64,000 nt of DNA from G963708325 sp963708325. Lineage in GTDB: Bacteria > Actinomycetota > Thermoleophilia > Solirubrobacterales > 70-9. The stretch lies in the NCBI GenBank assembly GCA_963708325.1, contig OY970203.1:1-64000 (forward strand). Direction: 5' to 3'. The position numbers were made by a program, and so were the translations under genes. The stretch's first letter is position 1; each line of letters begins with the position of its first letter. Under the pieces are notes generated by a model. The model was not told the DNA's origin. It searched no databases and saw nothing but the letters and a program-made list of their open reading frames with translations. This document shows, piece after piece, positions 44,783-52,925 of the stretch.

Positions 44783-46132
44783 CTAGTCGATGCGCTCCGG
44801 GGCCCGGCTCGCCAGCTCGCGCCGCAGAAGCTTTCCCGAGAGCGTGCGTGGAAGCTCGTCGGCGAACTCGACGTGCTTCGGGACCTTGAAGGGCGCCAGC
44901 TCGCCCGCGCAGTGGCGGCGGAGCTCCTCCGGGCTGGCATCGGCGCCGTTGCGGAGCACGATCACCGCGGTCACGGACTCCTGCCACTCGGCGTCGGCGC
45001 GCCCGACGACGGCGGCGTCGACCACCTCGGGGTGGCGCAGAAGCACCTCCTCGACCTCGGCCGGCATCACGTTCTCCCCGCCGCTGATGATCACGTCGCC
45101 GAGTCGGTCCTCCACGTAGAGGAAGCCCTCGTCGTCGATCCAGCCGAGGTCGCCCGTGTGCAGCCAGCCGTCCTCGTCGGTGCAGCCGGGTGCGACCGTC
45201 GGGCCCTGGACGAGGATCTCGTCGTCCTGGATGCGCAGATGGGTCGTCAGCAGAGGACGGCCGGCGGAGCCGAGCTTGCGAACCGCGTCCTCGGGCGCCA
45301 GCGTGGTGACCTGGGAGGCGGCCTCGGTGAGGCCGTAGGTCTGGACCACCGTGGCGCCGCGGCCGGTCGCCTCCTCCAGCACCTCCTCGGGGACGGGGCC
45401 TCCGCCGACGAGGATCGCCCGCGGCGCCGAGACGGCGGCGCCCGCCTCGAGCAGGCGGCGCAGCGCAGTGGCGACAAGCGACACCAGGGTGATCCCGTCG
45501 CCCTCGAGCGACTGCGCGACGCGATCCGTGTCGAAGCCGTCGTGAACGACGGCGCAGGTGCCGTAGACGACGGAGCGCAGGACGATCGAGAGCCCGCTGA
45601 CGTGGGAGAGCGGCAGGCAGCACAGCCAGCGGTCGTCCGGCCGCACACCGAGGTTGAAGGCGGAGCCGACCGCGCTCCAAAGGTGGTTGCCGTAGGTGAG
45701 GCCAACCGGGCGGGGGGCACCGGACGCGCCGCTTGTGAGGATGCGGGAATAGAGCGAGTCGAGGTCGTGCTCGCCGAGCAGCGGCATGTCGGCCTCGTGG
45801 CCGGCGGCGTCCTCGGGCGAGGACACGACCAGGACGGCGTCGGCGCGCTCGAGCTCTGCGCGGCGCTCGGCCTCGACGAGGCGGCTGTCGAGCGGGCAGG
45901 CAACGGCGCCGAGCTTCATCAGCGCGTGGAGAAGGACGACGTGCTCGACCCCGGCGGGCAGCTCGAGCGCGACCGTGGCGCCTCTGCGGACGCCGCGGGC
46001 GGCGAGCCTGCGGGCCGCGACGCTGGCCTCGCGCTCGAGCTCGTCGTAGTCGAGCGAGCGACCCTCGCAGACGAGCGCGGTCCTGTCGGGGCAGGTCTGC
46101 GCGCGCTGAGCAAGCCAGTTGTCGAGGTTCAT
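44783..46132 (-). CDS. menE: o-succinylbenzoate--CoA ligase (MenE-type)
   Basis: 449 aa from ATG 46132. AMP-forming acyl-CoA synthetase: the P-loop-like ILTSGASGAPRPVGLTYGN is altered from the usual TSGTTGxPK (Ala for Thr, and Pro-Arg-Pro in place of PK); further motifs are QTYGLTEAASQ, GWLHTGDLGWIDDEGFLYVEDRLGDVIISGGENV and the C-terminal lysine in PRTLSGKLLRREL. Placed among men genes, it probably activates o-succinylbenzoate in menaquinone synthesis. Divergent from menB. Confidence 0.88.
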   Translation of the reverse strand: MNLDNWLAQRAQTCPDRTALVCEGRSLDYDELEREASVAARRLAARGVRRGATVALELPAGVEHVVLLHALMKLGAVACPLDSRLVEAERRAELERADAVLVVSSPEDAAGHEADMPLLGEHDLDSLYSRILTSGASGAPRPVGLTYGNHLWSAVGSAFNLGVRPDDRWLCCLPLSHVSGLSIVLRSVVYGTCAVVHDGFDTDRVAQSLEGDGITLVSLVATALRRLLEAGAAVSAPRAILVGGGPVPEEVLEEATGRGATVVQTYGLTEAASQVTTLAPEDAVRKLGSAGRPLLTTHLRIQDDEILVQGPTVAPGCTDEDGWLHTGDLGWIDDEGFLYVEDRLGDVIISGGENVMPAEVEEVLLRHPEVVDAAVVGRADAEWQESVTAVIVLRNGADASPEELRRHCAGELAPFKVPKHVEFADELPRTLSGKLLRRELASRAPERID

Positions 46133-46218
46133 GTCATCGGCCGGCTGGTTATCGTTGCGGGCCCATTCTTGCGACTCGCCGCGCTGACCGGCGCGACGTG
46201 CCGAGAAGGAGCCGCGCA

Positions 46219-47097
46219 GTGCCGCTTCAGCACAAGGACGCCCCACCGGAAGAGCAGCTCTCTGCCCCGATCGAGTGGGAGGCGGAAGGCGACTACCACG
46301 ACATCCGCTACGAGCGCGCGGAGGCGATCGCCAAGATCACGATCGACCGTCCCGAGGTCCGAAATGCGTTTCGACCCCAGACCCTGGCCGAGCTGCGCGA
46401 TGCCTTCGGCCGCGCGCGCGATGACACCGAGGTCGGCGCTGTCGTCCTCACCGGAGCCGGCAACGAGGCGTTCTGCTCCGGCGGCGACCAGCGGATCCGC
46501 GGGGACGACGGCTACATCGGCGACGACGAGATCGCCCGCCAGGGGATCGGGCGGCTGGACGTCGGCGACCTCCACGTGCAGATCCGCAGGCTGCCGAAGC
46601 CGGTGGTGGCGATGGTCGCGGGCTACGCCGTCGGCGGCGGCCACATCCTCCACCTCGTCTGCGACCTCACGATCGCGGCGGACAATGCCCGCTTCGGCCA
46701 GACCGGGCCGCGGGTGGGCAGCTTCGACGGTGGCTTCGGGGCCGGCCTGCTGGCCCGCACGATCGGGGTCAAGCGCGCCAAGGAGGTGTGGTTCCTCTGT
46801 CGGCTTTACTCGGCCGCCGAGGCCCTCGACATGGGCCTGGTCAACAGCGTCGTCCCGGTCGCGGAGCTGGAGCGCGAGACCGTGCGCTGGTGCCGCGAGA
46901 TGACGGTGCTGTCGCCCCTTTCGCTGCGACTTCTGAAGGCGAGCTTCAACGCCGCCGAGGATGGGCTGACGGGATTGCAGCAGCTCTCACACGACGCGAC
47001 CCTGCTGTTCTACATGACGGAGGAGGGCCAGGAGGGCCGCGATGCCTACGTCGAGGGCCGCGAGCCCGACTTCTCGAAGTTCCCAAAACGGCCCTAG
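46219..47097 (+). CDS. menB: 1,4-dihydroxy-2-naphthoyl-CoA synthase
   Basis: 292 aa from GTG 46219, with GAGAAGGAG about 8 nt upstream. Crotonase fold; MenB-specific features are FCSGGDQRIRGDDGY, VAMVAGYAVGGGHILHLVCDLTIAADNARFGQTGPRVGSFDGGFGAGLLAR, and a C-terminal YMTEEGQEGRDAYVEGREPDFSKFP. Cyclises o-succinylbenzoyl-CoA. Followed by menA, menC and menD on the same strand. Confidence 0.97.
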   Translation: MPLQHKDAPPEEQLSAPIEWEAEGDYHDIRYERAEAIAKITIDRPEVRNAFRPQTLAELRDAFGRARDDTEVGAVVLTGAGNEAFCSGGDQRIRGDDGYIGDDEIARQGIGRLDVGDLHVQIRRLPKPVVAMVAGYAVGGGHILHLVCDLTIAADNARFGQTGPRVGSFDGGFGAGLLARTIGVKRAKEVWFLCRLYSAAEALDMGLVNSVVPVAELERETVRWCREMTVLSPLSLRLLKASFNAAEDGLTGLQQLSHDATLLFYMTEEGQEGRDAYVEGREPDFSKFPKRP

Positions 47098-47109
47098 AGT
47101 CACCCGCCG

Positions 47110-47150
47110 CCCCCGGACGCGGGAGCGAGCGAGCGGGGCTCCCGGTGATG
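47110..47150 (+). repeat. hairpin and GAGCGAGC repeats between menB and menA
   Basis: In the 90-nt gap CGGGAGC and GCTCCCG form a 7-bp stem around 47120-47146, beside repeated GAGCGAGC units (also at 47153-47170). It may attenuate read-through or be a spacer. The Shine-Dalgarno AGAGGAGG for menA follows at about 47173-47180. Confidence 0.4.
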
Positions 47151-47187
47151 TGAGCGCGAGCGAGCGAAAGCAGAGGAGGCGGCGGAG

Positions 47188-48051
47188 TTGATCTGGGTCA
47201 TGGCCGCGCGGCCGCGGACGCTGCCGGCCGCGATCGCACCGGTGCTCGTCGGCACCGCCGCCGCCGTGGCGCAGGCCGACCGGATCCGCGTCGGCGCCTT
47301 CGTCGCGGCGCTCGTCGGCAGCGTCTTCATCCAGATCGGCACCAACCTTGCTAACGACTACTCCGACGCGCGCCGCGGAGCCGACACCGTCGACCGCCTT
47401 GGGCCCGTGCGGGTGACCTCCTCGGGGATGATCGCTCCCCGCCGCGTGCTCGCCGCCACCTGGATCGCCTTCGCCGTCGCGGTCGCCGCCGGCGCCTACC
47501 TGGCCGCCGTCGCCGGACCGGTGATCCTGATCGTGGGCGCCGCCTCGATCGCCGCCGGCGTCCTCTACACCGGCGGGCCGCGCCCGTACGGTTACGAGGG
47601 GCTGGGCGAGCTGTTCGTCTTCCTCTTCTTCGGCCTTGTCGCCGTCAACGGCTCCTACTACGTCCAGCTCGAGCACCTCGACTGGCTGCCCTTCGCCCTC
47701 TCGGTGCCGGTCGGCTTCCTGGCGACCGCGATCCTCGTGGTCAACAACGTCCGCGATCTCGAAACCGATCGCCGTGCCGGCAAGATGACGCTCGCCGTGC
47801 GCCTCGGCCGCAAGCGGACGCGCGACCTCTACGTCGGCCTCGTTCTGTCCGCCTTCGCGCTCCTCCCCGTCGCGCTCCTGGTCGGAGGCGGCTCGGCCTG
47901 GGCGCTGCTCGGCCTGCTCGCCCTGCCGCTGGCACCGCTTCGCGCGGTCCGATCCCGAAGCGACGGCCCCTCGCTGAACGCCGCCCTGGCCGCCACCGGG
48001 AAGACCCTGGCGGCCTTCAGCCTCCTCGCCGCCGCCGGGCTGCTGATCTAG
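47188..48051 (+). CDS. menA: 1,4-dihydroxy-2-naphthoate polyprenyltransferase
   Basis: 287 aa from TTG 47188 with GGAGG about 8 nt upstream. UbiA superfamily membrane enzyme with about eight hydrophobic segments. The two Asp-rich prenyl-diphosphate motifs are NDYSDARRGAD (about 53-63) and NNVRDLETDRRAGKMTLAVRLGR (about 183-205). It attaches the isoprenoid chain to the naphthoate ring, making demethylmenaquinone. menC follows after 25 nt. Confidence 0.95.
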   Translation: MIWVMAARPRTLPAAIAPVLVGTAAAVAQADRIRVGAFVAALVGSVFIQIGTNLANDYSDARRGADTVDRLGPVRVTSSGMIAPRRVLAATWIAFAVAVAAGAYLAAVAGPVILIVGAASIAAGVLYTGGPRPYGYEGLGELFVFLFFGLVAVNGSYYVQLEHLDWLPFALSVPVGFLATAILVVNNVRDLETDRRAGKMTLAVRLGRKRTRDLYVGLVLSAFALLPVALLVGGGSAWALLGLLALPLAPLRAVRSRSDGPSLNAALAATGKTLAAFSLLAAAGLLI

Positions 48052-48076
48052 CCCGATGGCGGATCGCAGCTGACCG

Positions 48077-49165
48077 ATGGCGATCTCGCGCCTGGAGGCG
48101 ATCCCCTACTGGCTCGGCTTCCGTGAGCCGTACGTGACGGCGCGCGGCCGGCTCGACCGCCGCGAGCTGATCCTGGTCAGGCTCCGCAGCGCCGACGGGA
48201 CGGAGGGGCTGGGCGAGGCGGCGCCGCTGGCGCTCCGCGGAGGCCCGGGCATGGAGGCGATCGTCAGCGATCTGGAGGATCGCTGCCGCCCGGCGCTGGC
48301 GCCGTTCGACCCCGAGCGCGATGCGGTCGCGGACGCGCTCGCCGCCTGCGGCGAGGCGGGCGCGGGGCCGCAGGCGCTCGCCGCCGTGGACATCGCCCTT
48401 CACGACCTCGTCGGCAAGGCGGTCGGGCGCCCTGTCTGGGATCTGCTCGGCGCCGGTTCGGCGCGGCCCGTGACATGCAACGCGACGCTCTCCGCGGGCG
48501 ACCCTGCGGACGTCGCCGCGGCCGCCGCCCGCTGGGCGGAGCGCGGCTTCGCCACCTTCAAGCTGAAGCTCGGCGCCCGCGAAGACGACGCGCGCCAGGT
48601 GGCGGCGATCCGCGAGGCGACCGACCCGCTTGCGCGGCTGCGCGTCGACGCCAACGGCGCCTGGAGCGTCGAGGAGGCGGTGCGGGCGCTGGAGCAGATC
48701 GAGCGCTTCGACATCGAGCTGGCGGAGCAGCCTGTGGCCACCCTCGAGGAGCTTGCGAACCTGCGCGAGCGCGCGCCGGTGCGGGTCGCCGCCGACGAGA
48801 GCGTCGTCTCCGCCGACGACGCGCGGCGGGCGGCGAGGCTCGGCGCCTGCGATCTCGCCACGGCGAAGCTCGCCAAGTGCGGCGGGATCCTCGGCGCGCT
48901 CGCGGTGGCCGACCACCTCCCGGTCTATCTGTCGAGCGCGCTCGACGGGCCGATCGGCATCGCCGCCGCCGCCCACGCCGCCCAGGCGCTGCCGCGGGAC
49001 GGCGCGGCCGCCGGCCTTGCCCACGGCCTCGCCACCGCCGAGCTGTTCGACGGCACGATCGCGGCGGCGCATGCGGAGCTGGAGGGCCCGCTGCTGCGGG
49101 TACCGGACGCGCCCGGGCTGGGCGTGGAGATCGACGAGTCGGAGCTGCGCCGCCGGCGGCTGTGA
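48077..49165 (+). CDS. menC: o-succinylbenzoate synthase
   Basis: 362 aa, enolase superfamily. The catalytic KxK is in TFKLKLG (Lys about 161-163), metal ligands in RVDANGAW (Asp), ELAEQPV (Glu) and AADESV (Asp), and the second catalytic Lys in TAKLAKCGGI. This pattern fits MenC or a dipeptide epimerase; the position between menA and menD decides for MenC. Dehydrates SHCHC to o-succinylbenzoate. Confidence 0.9.
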   Translation: MAISRLEAIPYWLGFREPYVTARGRLDRRELILVRLRSADGTEGLGEAAPLALRGGPGMEAIVSDLEDRCRPALAPFDPERDAVADALAACGEAGAGPQALAAVDIALHDLVGKAVGRPVWDLLGAGSARPVTCNATLSAGDPADVAAAAARWAERGFATFKLKLGAREDDARQVAAIREATDPLARLRVDANGAWSVEEAVRALEQIERFDIELAEQPVATLEELANLRERAPVRVAADESVVSADDARRAARLGACDLATAKLAKCGGILGALAVADHLPVYLSSALDGPIGIAAAAHAAQALPRDGAAAGLAHGLATAELFDGTIAAAHAELEGPLLRVPDAPGLGVEIDESELRRRRL

Positions 49166-49203
49166 GACCGCCGCCGGGGGGCGCTCGCACTACCCTCGTG
49201 GCA

Positions 49204-50961
49204 GTGGACCCCACCAACCGCAACACGGCGCTCGCCTCGGCGATGGTGGAGGAGCTGGCGCGCTGCGGCGTCCGCCGGGCCGTCGTCGCCCCCGGATCGC
49301 GCTCCACCCCCCTGGCGCTGGCGCTCTGGCGGCAGCCCGCGATCGAGGTCTCCGTGGTGGTCGACGAGCGCTGCGCCGGCTTTCTCGCGCTGGGCGCGGC
49401 GCAGGCCTCGGAGATCCCGGTGGCCGTGCTCTGCACCTCGGGATCGGCGGCCGCCAACCTGCACCCCGCGGTGGTCGAGGCCGACGAGTCGGCCGTGCCG
49501 CTGATCGTGCTCACCGCCGACAGGCCGCCGGAGCTGCGCGGGATCGGCGCCGGACAGACGATCGACCAGATCAAGCTGTACGGATCCGCTGTGCGCTGGT
49601 TCTGCGAGGTCGGTACCCACGATGCCGACGACGAGGGGCTGCTGCACCACCGCTCGGTCGCCTGCCGTGCCTACGCGACGGCCCGCGGAGAGCCCAGACC
49701 GGGGCCGGTCCACCTCAACGTCGCATGGCGCGATCCCCTTGCGCCCGTCGATGTCGACGGCGACGTCAAAGCCGAAGCGTCCCTGGCCCTCGAGGGTCGC
49801 GGTGACAGGCCGCTGACGGCGGTGGCCGGCGCGGTCGCCCAGCCCGAGCCCGCCCTGCTTGACGAGCTTGCCGAGCGGCTCGCCGGCAGCGAGCGCGGAT
49901 TGATCCTGGCCGGCCGCCAGGCCGATCCGGCGCTCGCCCCGGCGCTGGTCGCGCTCGCAGAGGCGGCCGGCTACCCGATCCTCGCCGAGCCCACCTCCCA
50001 GGTCCGCTGCGGGCCGCACGACCGGGAGATGGTCGTGTGGGCCTACGACGCGATCGCCCAGCTCGCCCCGGAGCGCCTCGCGCCGGAGCTGGTGGTGCGC
50101 TTCGGGGAGATGCCGACCAGCAAGGCGCTGCGCCGCTGGATCGCCGCGATCGAGGGACTGCGCCAGGTCGTCGTCGACCCCGCCGCGGGCTGGAACGAGC
50201 CGAGCCGCCGTGCCGAGACGATCGTGCGTGCGAGCCCCGGCGCCGTCGCCACGGGCCTTGCGCAGCGGCTCGGATCACGCCGCGGCGACTGGAGCGGCGC
50301 CTGGCTGGCGGCGTCCGCCGCCGCAGCCGACTCGATCCGCTCCCGGCTCGCGGAGATCGGCGAGCTCACCGAGCCGGGCCTGCACCATGCCCTCGCCGGC
50401 GCCTATGCCGACGGCGACCTGGCCTACACGGCGTCGAGCATGCCGATCCGCGACCAGGAGGCGTTCCTGCCCGCGGTCGCCACCGACGTGCGCTTCCTCT
50501 GCAACCGAGGGGCCAACGGGATCGACGGCCTGGTCTCCTCGGCGGTCGGCGCCGCGGTGGCGAGCGGTCGCCCCACCACCCTCGTGCTCGGCGACCTCGC
50601 CCTCCACCACGACATGAACGGCCTGGCGGGATTGCGCGAGGCCGCGGCGCCGGTGAGGATCCTCGTCCTCGACAACGGCGGCGGCGGGATATTCGACTTT
50701 CTCCCTCAGGCGGAGGCGATGGCGGCCGACGAGTACGAGGCGCTGATGAAGACTCCGGTGAAGCTCGACCTCGCCGGCGTGGCCTCTCTATTCGGCATCG
50801 AGCATCGCCGCATCGCCTCACCGGACGAGCTCGGCGAGGCGCTCGACCCCGGCACCGGCCTGATCGAGGCGCCGGTCGACCGCGCCCGCAACGTCCGTCT
50901 GCACCGCGAGCTGGCGGAAGCCGCCGCAGCGGCCGCCGAGCAGGCCCTCAGCCGGGCCTGA
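49204..50961 (+). CDS. menD: SEPHCHC synthase (MenD)
   Basis: 585 aa from GTG 49204, which lies 7 nt after TACCCT; GTG 49198 is also in frame. ThDP-dependent: begins NTALASAMVEELARCGVRRAVVAPGSRSTPLALAL, the MenD hallmark, then TADRPPELRGIGAGQTIDQ, SSMPIRD, NRGANGIDGLVSSAVGAA and the ThDP/Mg motif region GDLALHHDMNGL...LVLDNGGGGIF. Uses 2-oxoglutarate and isochorismate. Its stop is 3 nt from the convergent menF stop. Confidence 0.96.
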   Translation: MDPTNRNTALASAMVEELARCGVRRAVVAPGSRSTPLALALWRQPAIEVSVVVDERCAGFLALGAAQASEIPVAVLCTSGSAAANLHPAVVEADESAVPLIVLTADRPPELRGIGAGQTIDQIKLYGSAVRWFCEVGTHDADDEGLLHHRSVACRAYATARGEPRPGPVHLNVAWRDPLAPVDVDGDVKAEASLALEGRGDRPLTAVAGAVAQPEPALLDELAERLAGSERGLILAGRQADPALAPALVALAEAAGYPILAEPTSQVRCGPHDREMVVWAYDAIAQLAPERLAPELVVRFGEMPTSKALRRWIAAIEGLRQVVVDPAAGWNEPSRRAETIVRASPGAVATGLAQRLGSRRGDWSGAWLAASAAAADSIRSRLAEIGELTEPGLHHALAGAYADGDLAYTASSMPIRDQEAFLPAVATDVRFLCNRGANGIDGLVSSAVGAAVASGRPTTLVLGDLALHHDMNGLAGLREAAAPVRILVLDNGGGGIFDFLPQAEAMAADEYEALMKTPVKLDLAGVASLFGIEHRRIASPDELGEALDPGTGLIEAPVDRARNVRLHRELAEAAAAAAEQALSRA

Positions 50962-50964
50962 CGT

Positions 50965-52371
50965 TCAGCCCGCCAGCAGCGGCAGCAGCGCTCCGAGCTT
51001 GATCTCGGTCTCGGCCAGCTCCGCGGCCGGCTCCGAGCCCGCGACGATGCCCGCCCCGGCATAGAGCGACGCCGTGCGGTCGCGCAGCAGCGCGCTCCGC
51101 AGGGCGACGCACAGCTCGCCGTCCTCGGCGGCGTCCATCCAGCCCACCGGCCCCGCGTACCAGCCGCGGTCCATGCGCTCCAGCTCCGAGATCGCCGCGG
51201 CGGCGGCCGGCGACGGCTCGCCGCCTACGGCCGGGGTCGGATGCAGAATGCCGGCCAGGTCCACGGCCGATCGCGGATCGGCGAGCTGGGCGCGTATCGG
51301 CGTCGCCAGGTGCTGGATGTTGGCCACCTTGACGATCCCGGGCTCGCGCGCGGCGTCCACCCACACGCAATGCGGCCGAAGCGTGCGCTCGATCCGCCGC
51401 GACACGATCCGCTGCTCGGCGCGGTCCTTCTCGCTGCGCAGGAGCTGCTCGGCGAGGTGGTCGTCCACGGCGGGATCGGCGCTGCGCCGCGTCGACCCCG
51501 CCAGGGCCACCGTCGCCGCCACCGGGCCCCTGCGGCGCACGAGCAGCTCCGGGCTGGCGCCGACGAACGCGGCCTCCGGGGTGCCGCAGCAGAAGCAGAA
51601 GCACGAGGGGAACAGCTCGCGCAGGGCGCCGTGCACGGCGGCTGGGTCGTGCGCCGTGGGCGCCTCCACCGACACCTGCCGCGCGAGCACCACCTTCGCC
51701 AGCTCGCCGGCGGCGATCCTCTCGGTGACCGCTTCGACGGCGTCCTCGTACTCGCCGGGAGGCCTCGCGCTGCGGACCTCGACGCGCCCGATCGGGGCGG
51801 GATCGATCAGCGGCAGGTCGGGTGAGCGCAGCCCGCGCAGCCTGGACTCGAGCCCTGCGAGCGCGGCCTCGGGGTCGATGCCCGAGCGGACGACTGCCGC
51901 AACGGTGACGTAGGAGGCTCCGTCGAGGCGGGCGATCGACAGTTCGGGCAGCACCAGCAGGGCCGGCGGGAAGGAGGACCATTGCGGCGAGCCGGCCCCC
52001 CCGGGGTCGAACGCGAAGCCCCCGAGCCACACCGGGCCGGCCCCGGCGGGCAGACCGGCTGGCTCGGCCGCCAGCCGGTCGCGGGTCACCTCGGCGCAGG
52101 CGACCGCCACCTCGGTGAAGCGCTCGCCGCCGCGCGAGACCACCTCGTGGGCGCTTCCCAGGCCGGCGAGCGCGAAGCCTCCGCGCTCGGGCTGCTCCCA
52201 GCAGAACCAGCGGTCATCGGCGCGGCGCGAGGCGAAGGCGATCGCCGCGGGGTCGCAGTCGCCGGCCTCGACCGTGGCGCTGGCTAGGGTGGCGCCGTCG
52301 CGGCCGGCGGCCTCGGTGAGCAGGGGCGCGATCGCTCCCAGCGCCTCCGCGGTTGCGCCGGCGGCGATCAG
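50965..52371 (-). CDS. menF: isochorismate synthase (MenF-type), probable CTG start
   Basis: Chorismate-binding enzyme starting menaquinone synthesis. The clear part from GTG 52143 has 392 aa: AAGELAKVVLARQV, FVGASPELLVRR, TVALAGSTRRS, the SEKDRAEQRIVSRRIERTL helix, HLATPIRAQL, LHPTPAVGGEP and WYAGPVGWMDAAEDGE. The frame stays open and protein-like upstream (DDRWFCWEQPERGGFALAGLGSAHEVV, as in homologs) but has no ATG, GTG or TTG. The best start is CTG at 52371, overlapping the ilvN stop as CTGA; this gives 468 aa. It is cotranscribed with ilvB and ilvN. Confidence 0.88.
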   Translation of the reverse strand: MIAAGATAEALGAIAPLLTEAAGRDGATLASATVEAGDCDPAAIAFASRRADDRWFCWEQPERGGFALAGLGSAHEVVSRGGERFTEVAVACAEVTRDRLAAEPAGLPAGAGPVWLGGFAFDPGGAGSPQWSSFPPALLVLPELSIARLDGASYVTVAAVVRSGIDPEAALAGLESRLRGLRSPDLPLIDPAPIGRVEVRSARPPGEYEDAVEAVTERIAAGELAKVVLARQVSVEAPTAHDPAAVHGALRELFPSCFCFCCGTPEAAFVGASPELLVRRRGPVAATVALAGSTRRSADPAVDDHLAEQLLRSEKDRAEQRIVSRRIERTLRPHCVWVDAAREPGIVKVANIQHLATPIRAQLADPRSAVDLAGILHPTPAVGGEPSPAAAAAISELERMDRGWYAGPVGWMDAAEDGELCVALRSALLRDRTASLYAGAGIVAGSEPAAELAETEIKLGALLPLLAG

Positions 52372-52922
52372 CTGTCCGGCCTGCTGCGGGCGATCGCGAT
52401 CTCGCCCGTGCGCACCATCTCGACCAGACCGTGCGGTCGGATCATCCGCTCGAATGCCTCGATCTTGTCCGCCGAGCCCGTCACCTCGATCGTCATCGTG
52501 CGACGTGAGACGTCGACGATCGTCGCCCGGAAGATCTCCGCGAACTGCATCAGTTCGGCGCGACTCTCGATCTCGGCGTTGACCTTGAACAGCGCCATCT
52601 CCCGGGCGATCGTCGCCTCGGGCTCCATGTCGCGGATCTTGATCACGTTGACCAGCTTGTGGAGCTGCTTGGTCACCTGGTCGATCGGGTGGAGAGCCCC
52701 GTCGAGGGTCAGCGTGACCCGGGAGACGTTGGGGTCGTCGGTGGGGCCGACCGCGAGCGTGTCGATGTTGAAGCCGCGCCTGCTGAACAGGCCGGCGATC
52801 CGCGCCAGCACCCCGGGCCGGTTCTCGACCATGATCGAGAGGATGTGCTTGCGGCCGGTGAGCTGGCCGGCGACCTCGAGGTCCTCGAGCCTGACCAGCT
52901 CCGGCGTGCCGGGCTCACCCAT
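52368..52922 (-). CDS. ilvN: acetolactate synthase small (regulatory) subunit
   Basis: 184 aa. Two ACT-like domains: HILSIMVENRPGVLARIAGLFSRRGFNIDTLAVGPT (about 26-61) and the second from KVNAEIESRAELMQFAEIFRATIVDVS. The second half binds valine in homologs and gives feedback control on the IlvB catalytic subunit. It starts 3 nt after the ilvB stop; the menF CTG overlaps its TGA. Confidence 0.96.
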   Translation of the reverse strand: MGEPGTPELVRLEDLEVAGQLTGRKHILSIMVENRPGVLARIAGLFSRRGFNIDTLAVGPTDDPNVSRVTLTLDGALHPIDQVTKQLHKLVNVIKIRDMEPEATIAREMALFKVNAEIESRAELMQFAEIFRATIVDVSRRTMTIEVTGSADKIEAFERMIRPHGLVEMVRTGEIAIARSRPDS

Positions 52923-52925
52923 CGC

